A stretch of DNA of 64,000 nucleotides from assembly GCA_036346225.1 (NCBI GenBank), contig JARFIW010001744.1, forward strand, positions 81,157-145,156. The letters run 5' to 3'. Both the position numbers and the translations under genes were made by a program. The notes under the pieces were generated by a model, which had not been told where the DNA came from, did no database searches, and saw only the letters and a program-made list of their open reading frames with translations. Positions 56,548 through 64,000 of this stretch are shown one piece after another; positions within the stretch are counted from its first letter, which is position 1; every line of letters begins with the position of its first letter. The stretch is from Platerodrilus igneus (lineage: Eukaryota; Arthropoda; Insecta; Coleoptera; Lycidae).

Positions 56548-59033
56548 ATGCCTTCCTGTAGTGTTTGTAAAAATCTATTTTTGAATACCAAGTCCCTAAT
56601 TACCCACTTGAGGTTAATTCATGGATTTATAGACAATAGTAAATTTAGTTGTAATGAAATTCGGTGTTTTAGAGATTTTAATTCTATCAATTCCTTTAAG
56701 AGACATTTAAATAAAAAACATTCCAATAGTTCCACTCAAACAGCACAGTTGGTAGTAAAGAAAATTGATACTGAAGACAACTTTTCCAATGTAGATTTTT
56801 TTGAATTGGAAAATAGTGAAAATGGAGCATCCTCGGAATGTTCTAATCTAATTGATGAAATTACTGATACACGCAATAACATTATTGATAATTTTGATAA
56901 TTTTTTAGAATTTAAAAATGAGATACACAATAATGCACTGTTGTTCATTACTAGTTTGTATGCAGATGGTTCATTGACCAGAAAACATGTACAATTTATA
57001 ATTGAAAACATGGATGATTTGCTAAAAAGACAGCTGAATAGGTTTTTTTTGTTAATGTCTAAATTTATTACTAAATACAAAATTAACCAAGAGGATTCAG
57101 ATCATTTAAATAATTCTTTTTATGAAATTCAACATGTATTTCAACAATTTAATACTGAATATAGGAGATTTACTTATTTGGAAAAACTAGAACTTTATAT
57201 TCCCCCTGTTGAATATGTTGTGGGGCAAAGATATGATAATGTTAGAGATAATGTAGCTTTGCCTCAAACGTATAAGGCACAGCACATATCAATTAGTAAG
57301 GTTTTAATAGCTTTTTTATGTCTGCCAAATGTATTGTCTGAAATTTTAAAATACTCTGAGCAATTAAATGAGGAAATGCACATAACAAATATAGCTCAAA
57401 CTGAATTTTGCAAAAATAAAATAAAACACTTGAGTAAAAAAGCAATAGTTCTACCATTATTTGTTTACTTTGATGAATATGAATGTGGTAATCCTTTAGG
57501 GTCCCATGCAGGCATCCATAAATTAGGAGCCGTTTATTTTCACTGCCATGTATACCAGATAAGTACAGGTCGCAGTTACAAAATATATTTCTAACAATTT
57601 TGTTCCATAGTGTTGATTTAAAGTATTTTGGTGCAAAGGTGGTTTTTCAAAATTGATTGAAGACTGCAATGATTTGGAGACCAATGGTGTAACGATTACC
57701 ATTGCAGATACATCTTATAAAATATATTTTTGTCTTGCATTGTTTCTAGGAGATAATCTTGGATTAAATACTATGTTGGGATTTGTTCAAAGCTTCCGTG
57801 CTAATCATTATTGTAAATTTTGTAATTGTAGTCGGATTGAAATGGAAAACAGGTTGTTCAAAATAACGCAACTATACGTAACTTTGAAAACTATGAGGCT
57901 GACGTAAAATTACATGATGTTGGTCAAACCGGAATAAAGGAGAAATGTGTTTTTAATCAGATTAATTCTTTTCATGTGACTGAGAATTTTGCTGTTGATA
58001 TATCACATGATATTTTTGAGGGAGTGGCCGTATATGATATAGTTGAAATTTTATATCAATTCATTGTAGTTGATGTTATTTTCAATCAATAATCTTAATG
58101 TTAAAATTAAATACTTCAATTATGGAAAAGAAACCAACAAGCCACCAATAATTGAATTGGATAATATTAAAAAAAAAAAATTGAAGATGTCCTGTGCAGA
58201 AATGAAATGTTTCTTTTTATATGCTGGGGTATTGTTAGGTTCAATTGTTCCCAATGGAAATAAATTATGGAAACTTTACATTTTGCTTCGAAAGATTTTA
58301 GATATTGTACTTTCCGATGTAGTGACAATTTATACTTGCAATTCACTACAAGATTTGGTTGAAAAGCATCACAATTTATATAAAACTTTGTTTAATTTGC
58401 CATTACGACCAAAGTATCATAATTTAGTACATTATCCCGCTATAATGAGAAAAGTTGGTCCATTAAAACACTTATCCAGTTTAAGGTACGAATCAAAACA
58501 CAGAGAATCAAAATTAAGTGCTAACGTTATTTCATCACGAGTAAATATTACCCACAGTTTAGGTATTAAACATCAATTAAAACTTGCATTTCGACTGGCT
58601 GCAGAGAAAAGTTTTAAGGATAATATTGTGTATGAGAAACACGACTGTGTTTTAATTCGTTCTGTTTTGCCAGATTTTGACAATATTTGCTCCATTTCAA
58701 GTGGATCTTTTGAAAACTTTGACTGTAAGGCAGTATTTTGTAAAACAATTGAGATAAACAACTATCGCTATAGAATTGGTGATATTATTCATGTTGAAAA
58801 CATAAATTACCCGTTTTGGTGCAATTATTAACATAATCATAAATGATCAGGAAGAAGTTTGTTTTGTTTATGAAGAATATCAAACATTATTGTTTAACGA
58901 ACATTTGTATGCTTTTGAAGTTAGCTCTAGTTACAAATATAAGAAATGCATTCTGGCATGTTACGTGTTTTTTGCTCAAAATCTTATTATTTCAGCTGTA
59001 TTAGATAAGAACTATATTGCAATGTTTTATTAA
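56548..59033 (+). pseudogene. C2H2 zinc-finger EnSpm-like transposase
   Basis: Starts at 56,548 with a C2H2 finger (CSVCKNLFLNTKSLITHLRL) and a second finger (ECNEIRC-type, FKRHLNKKH). An acidic linker and a long helical region follow, then LEKLELYIPPVEYVVGQR, VYFDEYECGNPLGSHAGI, LGDNLGLNTMLGF followed by NHYCKFCNCSR, VDISHDIFEGV and RPKYHNLVHYP. The acidic residues in FDEYE and GDN and the HDxxEG motif resemble the layout of EnSpm/TNP2-type transposases and of widespread predicted proteins in fish and insects. The last block FVYEEYQTLLFNEHLY ends at 59,031-59,033. Frameshifts near 57,575, 57,650, 57,865, 58,070 and 58,830 split it. It starts 130 bases after the SAM-like gene, same strand. 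Confidence 0.75.
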
Positions 59034-59692
59034 TTAATTAAAATATACCACACCCATTAAAGGACCATATGCTTGTTTGTGCACTAAAGGCATTTTACAG
59101 AAGCAGTTTATATTTAACATTTCTATGTATAATAAACGATTAATTGCATTCGCAGGTTTAGTTACTTCTGTACTCGCAATCGTATGGTTTAATTTTTACT
59201 TTTATTTACACTTATATGTATGTTCTGGTATCATGTACATAATTTTATGCTTTCTTCTTTTGTACTTATTAACTTATAATTTTGATTTATTTGATGTCAA
59301 TTCTGTCTGATTTTATGTAGATAATTATTAACTATTTTTTTATTGTATACATCAGTTTATTATTAGGGCAGTGGTATAGACCAAACCATATAATGTGTGT
59401 GAAATACATTCTATATGCTTGTATAAGTATACAAGAAAATAATGTAAAAGGAAAAATTGTCATAATTATATATGGTTTGGTAGGTACATGCTCTCATCTT
59501 GTATGAATTACAATTATGTTTACAGTTTTATGTACTTGTACATAAATGAATAAAAATTAATTGAATTAACAAAGTTTACCTTTTTTTATAATCTGTAATA
59601 AATTATTTACTAATCCCAAATATACCCTATACCTGCCACATGTGACTAATGTATTAAGGAGTATTATACAGTATATTACCCACAAATAAGAG
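59034..59692. other. 3' side of the transposase gene, with hairpins
   Basis: Non-coding. A 13-bp inverted pair accaaaccatata (59,380-59,392) and tatatggtttggt (59,469-59,481) encloses a smaller perfect hairpin cttgtataagtatacaag (59,415-59,432). It could be a transcript-end structure or a tiny element. Confidence 0.5.
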
Positions 59693-60175
59693 TTATAGTT
59701 ACCATCATCATTAGGTCTTCAGTCCTAGAACTGGTTAGACGCGTACCATCATTGTTCCCTATTCTGAACTAACCTACAGATTTCCCTGAAATATGCACAG
59801 TTTGCATCTATAACTGTCTGATCTAAGTCTACATCTACCTCTTTTTTCCTATCTCTGCTTGTAATATATCACATACTATTCCCCAAAAATGCCTTAGAAC
59901 GTATTCCGCCCTACTATTTCTCTTTTTCCCCAGATATCCTTGTTCCCCTACTATTTCTGTAACTTATTTGTTATTATCTTTGTCTGTCCATGCTATCGTC
60001 CTCATACATCTGAAGCACAGCATTCCAAAAGGCTGCTACCGTTTTTCTCTCTGCGTTTCAGACTGCCCGTATTTCATAGGCATACTGTGCTGTGCTCCAC
60101 ACATATGCTTTCAACAATTTTCTTCTTATTCTATGTTTGTTGTCTTTCCTCATAGGCGCTGTTCTTTCTTGTTAG

Positions 60176-60400
60176 ATGCAGTTTGATCACTTTCTATTGT
60201 TTTACAGTTACATGCCCTATTTCTCCGACCTTCAATGGTTGTGAAGGGAGGTAAGCAGCCTGTGGCTGCCAAGTTCCCCCAACACTTAACCATTTGGCGA
60301 TTTAATATATTTTCCAATTTATCTTTTCGCACAGTCAACATTAGTTGCAGGTATTTCGCAACCAACAACTAGTTGTTTATACTAATCATCAGATTTATCT
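60176..60400 (-). repeat. Segment R, SINE-like head joined to LINE 3' ends
   Basis: A segment containing cttggcagccacaggctgct and taaaacaatagaa (minus strand) sits between LINE pieces. Related copies: 60,525-60,655, 63,545-63,780 and 63,885-64,000. In each, R is followed on the minus strand by the last 80-100 bases of the LINE. A non-LTR-mobilised unit with its own head and a LINE tail is the SINE pattern, but no tRNA promoter boxes were confirmed. Confidence 0.55.
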
Positions 60401-60704
60401 GCGCTTATTTTTTCGTCATTAGGTTTTCCGTCTCAAAACTGGTTGGACACGCACCTGCACTTATTTATATTCTGAGCTAGCCTACATAGTTCCCTGAAAT
60501 TCTCACACAGCATGTGTATTCAGCTCGTTCCCTTTCTATTGTTTTCTACTTTTATACCCTATTTTACCGAGATTCAGTGAAGGAGGTTAAGCAACCTGTG
60601 GCCTTTCACACACTTAACATTATTCGAGAATATTGCCCAACCAATTCTTGTAGTTACTTATAATAATCATCATGTTTAAGCACAGTTATCTTTCCGTCAT
60701 TAGT

Positions 60705-62861
60705 TTATCCATCTTGGGATTGGTTGGAAGCGTACCTCCATTGATTTCTATTCTGGGCTAGCCTACACATCTCCCTGAAACCTCTACAGCATACATTTTT
60801 TACTATCTGTGTGCAGTAGTCTAATCTAGGTCTGCCTCTTCTTCTCTTTTTTCCTATCTCTGCTTCTAATATATTCCGCACTATTCCCTCATGCCGTAGT
60901 ATGTGGCCTATCATCCTATCTCTCCTATTTTTTACCGTTTTCCACATATTTCTTTCTTCCCCTACCATTTTCAGTACCTCTTCGTTCTTAACTTTGTCTG
61001 TCCATGATATCTTCATCATACGCCTGTAGCACCACATTTCAAAGGCTTCTACCTTTTTCTTGTCCGCTTCTCCTACTGTCCAGGCTTCACAGCCGTACAG
61101 TGCTGTGCTCCACACATATGTTTTAAGCAATCTTTTCCTTGTTTCTATGTTTGTGGTCTTTGAGCACAGTAGTTGCTTTTTCTTGTTAAATGTAGCACGA
61201 CCTTGTGCTAATCTTTGTTTTATATCTTTTGTGCTTTTCCCATCATGCGTTATTTGGCTTCCTAGGTAGCAGAAATCCTTAACCTCTTGTAAGTTCGTGT
61301 TAGATACTTGTATTCTTGTTTTTGATTTATTTTCCCCACCTTTGCAAACTAGAACTTTAGTTTTAGTTTTGTTAATTTTCATACCGTATCTCTCTGTCAG
61401 AACCGTTTCCATTTCATTAAGAGCAGCTTCTAACTCTTCCTTGCTAGACGCTAATACCGCTATATCATTTGCAAATCTAAGCATATCAATTTTTTGTCCC
61501 TGCATAGTAATTCCAAATGTCTTCCTGCATTTGACAGTATTCATTGCCTCTTCTATGTACAAGTTAAAGATCAATGGGGATAGGGCACATCCCTGTCTCA
61601 CCCTTTCCTAATGTTTACTTCTCTACGTTCCTGCTCTAATTCTATTACTGCTGTTTGCTCTTTGTATAAGCTATGTACTATTCGTCTATCCCTATAACTC
61701 ATTCCAATCTTTTTGAGTATTTCAAACATTTTTTTCCAATTTACATTGTCGAATGCTTTTTCCAGATCTACAAACCCTATATACATGCTTTCCCCTTTTT
61801 CTATTGTTTTCTCCATTATCACTCTCAGAGCTAAAATAGCCTCCCGCTCTCCCCTGTTTCGCCTAAACCCAAATTGGTCTTCTCCTAGTATTTCTTCAGC
61901 TCGTTTTTCCATTCGTCTTTGCACAATTCTAGTTAATATTTTTGACACGTGTGCTGTCAAACTTATTGTTCGAAAATTTTCACATCTACCCGCGCCTTTC
62001 TTTTTTGGTATAGTTACTATGATGCTACGTTTGAAATCTTTGGGTATCTCGCCTGTCTCATACATATAGCTTACAAGTTGGAAGAGACGTTCTGTTACTG
62101 CTTGTCCAGCGGCCTTTAGAGTTTCTGCTTGCACCTTATCTGTACCCGGCGCCTTATCATTTTTCAGACTCTTTAATGCGAATTCAAACTCGTCTCGAAG
62201 TATAGGATATCCCAAGTCATCATTTTCAATGTCTGATTCCTGTTCTAATGCAGTTAGTTCTTCTCCTGCATATAAATTCTCTATATATTCTTGCCATCTA
62301 CTCACTTTCTCTACGTTTTCTATAATGACGTTTCCTTGTGCGTCCCTTATACTTTTACTATACGGTTTTATATCCCTAAAATTCATTCTAATTAATTTGT
62401 ATGCTTCGTCTGTCTTTCCTATTTCCATCTTAGTTTGTACCTCTTTGCACTTTTCATCAATCCATTGTTCTTTAGCTTTCCTGCATTTTCGAATAATTTC
62501 CCATTTTATGGCTTTGTATCTTTGTTTTCCCGTTTCGTCTGATTTATTTTTGTATTTTCGTCTTTCTTCTATTAAATTCACGATATCCTTTGTTATCCAT
62601 GGTTTCTTATTTTCTTTTTGTGTATACCCCAGAATATCTCTGGCCGCCATGCCTAGGCTGGATTTAATGTTATTCCATTCTGTTTCTACTTCCTTAGTTT
62701 CAGATATTTTCCCGATATCATTCAGCAATTCATTTGACTTTTTTTCGAATCTTACTTGAATATCTTTATCTTTTAGTTTCTCTAAGTCCAAGTGCCTTTT
62801 TCCGTTCCTTTTTTTCAGATTTTTAAATTTAAGTGCGGCCTTCATAATTACGTAATCGTAA
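60705..62861 (-). pseudogene. LINE reverse transcriptase (5'-truncated)
   Basis: Two frames, 61,598-62,861 and 60,705-61,601, overlap by a few bases (one frameshift at 61,600). The first has KSLKNDKAPGTDKVQAETLK, SIIVTIPKKKGAGRCENFR, QFGFRRNRGEREAIL, MYIGFVDLEKAFDNVNW. The second has MRQGCALSPLIFNLYIEEAM and MLRFANDIAVLA, where the catalytic FADD box is FAND, so one aspartate is lost. Next come CYLGSQITHDGKSTKDIKQR, WSTALYGCEAWT and GHILRHEG, typical of LINE RTs sometimes annotated as endonuclease-reverse transcriptase. The apparent start at 62,998 lies outside the insertion and is not real. Clade not assigned. Confidence 0.88.
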
Positions 62862-62874
62862 TTATAGTTACCAT

Positions 62875-63466
62875 TAGCATTATTATATACTGTAGTTACT
62901 AACCAGTGAACTATACTGAATAAACTGTGTATTTGGTATAAATAAAATAGTAATTTCATTACAAATATACTCATATTTGTAATAATGAATAGGTTCATTC
63001 AGGAGTAATATATTATATATTAGTGGTTGCTAAAGTGGGTGTATGCGTAAATGGATTGTGTATTTGGTATGAATAAATAGTTATTGTATTCAAATATGTC
63101 AGGTATTTGTAATAATGAAAAAATATATTGAGGACAGAATACAATGTATTGCCTACTAATACTTTGAATAACTATCTGTAATACATCATTTGAGTAGCAA
63201 CTGCTACCTGCTTACTTATCATCAATAAAATGTATAATTCTGATCTATGAGCTACTGTATTTGTAGCTAATAGTTGATTAATATCTGTAATTAACCACTG
63301 TCTATTTAGCAGCAGTACTTGATTTTATTAGGATATTGAGTAATTGCCATAAATAGTCTTGTGTTAGAAAACTGGGTTTATTAAACCTTAATAAACTGTG
63401 TCGCTGTCCCATATTTAGCTAAACTTTTTATTTGCAAGCTATAAATTTATATTTACCAGCAATTAA
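62875..63466. other. Right subterminal region of the EnSpm-like element
   Basis: Non-coding. Repeats of gtgtatttggtat(a/g)aataaa (near 62,926 and 63,059) and of tatttgtaataatgaa (near 62,972 and 63,103) form imperfect direct copies about 130 bases apart. A block about 100-140 bp from the end (AAACCCAGTTTTCT, GGCAATTACTC on the minus strand) matches the left subterminal region. Confidence 0.65.
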
Positions 63467-63480
63467 CATTTTTCTCAGTG
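63467..63480 (-). repeat. Right terminal inverted repeat, EnSpm-like element
   Basis: CATTTTTCTCAGTG on the plus strand, followed by the CA duplication and the resumed LINE. Confidence 0.85.
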
Positions 63481-64000
63481 CAGTTTTCCACTAGTATCTA
63501 TGTTCATTGTCTTTGAACACAGCTGCTGTTCTTTCTTGTTTGATGCAGTTTGGTCACCTTCTATTGTTTTACAGTTTATACCCTAGTTCCCTGATAATCA
63601 GTGGTATGTGAAGGGGAATAAGCAACCATTGGCTGCCAAGTTCCCCAGCACTTGAACCTTTGTCGAATTAATAGTTTTTCCAATTTATCATTTCTCACAA
63701 TCAACATTAGTTGAAAATACTTCACAACCAACACCTGTAGTTGTTTATAATAATCTTCAGATTTAAGAGCACTTATTTTTTTGTCATTGGGTTTTACGTC
63801 TTGCAACTGGCTGGTACCTCAGCTTATTTATGTTCTGAGCCAGCCTACCCAGTTCCCTGCAATTCTCACAACAGCCTATATACAGTTCGATTCCCTTCTA
63901 TTGTTTTCTAATTATATGCCCTATTTCACCGAGGTTCAGTAGCATGTGAAGGGGGTTAAGCAGCCTGTGGCTGCCAAGGATCCCCAACACTTAGACATTT
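63481..64000 (-). mobile_element. LINE/R composite, right half of the split copy
   Basis: It continues the LINE interrupted at 52,025 (minus strand ...catagatactagtggaaaac), runs about 65 bases to the same junction seen at 60,175, then R, a LINE 3' end (63,783-63,880) and a second R reaching the window edge. The arrangement duplicates that inside 60,110-60,650. Confidence 0.75.

Larger units (their letters stand above)
59693..62874 (-). mobile_element. Non-LTR retrotransposon cluster with 13-bp target duplication
   Basis: The whole block is flanked by TTATAGTTACCAT (59,693-59,705 and 62,862-62,874), so it appears to have inserted as one unit into the EnSpm-like element. Reading the minus strand from the 5' side: a long RT ORF piece, its 3' end with a GATGATTATTATA tail, then an unrelated segment R followed by a LINE 3' end, then R again followed by another truncated LINE 3' end with a GATGATGG tail next to the target duplication. 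The endonuclease domain is missing, so it is 5'-truncated. Confidence 0.82.
52024..63482 (+). mobile_element. EnSpm/CACTA-like transposon with two genes
   Basis: Perfect 14-bp inverted ends CACTGAGAAAAATG at 52,026-52,039 and 63,467-63,480, flanked by CA on both sides (52,024-52,025 and 63,481-63,482). It splits a LINE; other LINE copies in the window (for example around 60,110) show the joined site, supporting exactly these borders. Subterminal sequences also match in inverted orientation (AAACSCAGTTT..., GCAATTACTC about 100-150 bp in). CACTG-type ends and a 2-bp duplication fit EnSpm/CACTA. Contents: a SAM-like gene, a C2H2 transposase-like gene, a nested LINE cluster and a nested MITE. 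Without the LINE cluster it is about 8.3 kb. Confidence 0.78.

Noticed and set aside
59077..59310. 77-codon hydrophobic frame after the transposase gene
   Set aside because: It resembles a membrane protein only because T-rich codons give F, L, I and Y; no initiation context or relatives recognised.
61297..62759. Plus-strand frames opposite the LINE reverse transcriptase (for example 62,229-62,759)
   Set aside because: Antisense shadows; the minus strand carries the RT motifs.
1..64000. tRNA or rRNA genes
   Set aside because: I scanned for TTCRANNC-type T-loops with paired stems and for rRNA-like conserved words and saw none I could support; a covariance-model scan would be decisive.

Overview
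This looks like a repeat-dense piece of an AT-rich arthropod nuclear genome, most likely an insect and possibly a hemipteran. The evidence is short GT-AG introns, no bacterial gene organisation, and a mix of transposon families common in insects (Gypsy, Penelope-like, hAT, mariner/IS630, Mutator-like, CACTA/EnSpm-like, non-LTR elements, a 160-bp satellite). I recognise no conserved single-copy host gene. Almost every coding stretch belongs to a mobile element, and most are broken.

Layout. 0.8-3.3 kb: truncated Gypsy element (A), minus strand. 4.6-14.9 kb: a Penelope-like element (RT plus GIY-YIG, minus strand) in a large inverted repeat. Each arm carries a hammerhead-ribozyme-like motif and a hAT transposase remnant. 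A young LTR element with 1.85-kb LTRs (6.67-13.97 kb) sits inside it, flanked by a GTGT duplication. 15.2-16.9 kb: decayed arthropod repeat protein. 18.8-19.4 kb: probable tyrosine-recombinase relic. 20.0-22.0 kb: complete but mutated mariner-like element with 260-bp inverted repeats. 25.3-31.9 kb: near-complete Gypsy element (C) with an OARD1-like macrodomain ORF after integrase. 32.2-36.5 kb: Mutator-like element with 8-bp duplications, its right terminal repeat split by a MITE. 36.7-37.4 kb: four-exon Myb/SANT-type relic. 37.7-47.45 kb: about 62 copies of a 160-bp satellite in five blocks of alternating orientation. 47.5-49.8 kb: hAT relic, MITE and IS630-type transposase. 50.2-51.6 kb: Gypsy gag/pol relic (D).

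From 51.6 kb to the end, a non-LTR fragment is split by an 11.45-kb DNA transposon (52,026-63,480). Its ends are CACTGAGAAAAATG and it is flanked by a CA dinucleotide duplication. It carries two adjacent genes on the plus strand: a multi-exon gene starting with a SAM-like domain, and a C2H2 zinc-finger transposase-like protein. A 3.2-kb non-LTR cluster with a 13-bp target duplication is inserted downstream of the second gene, and a MITE sits in an intron of the first.

Nesting gives relative ages: LTR element B is younger than the Penelope/hAT palindrome; the EnSpm-like element is younger than the LINE it split; the LINE cluster and intronic MITE are younger than the EnSpm-like element. The two LTRs of element B differ almost only in homopolymer lengths, so some frameshifts in this window may be assembly errors rather than real decay.
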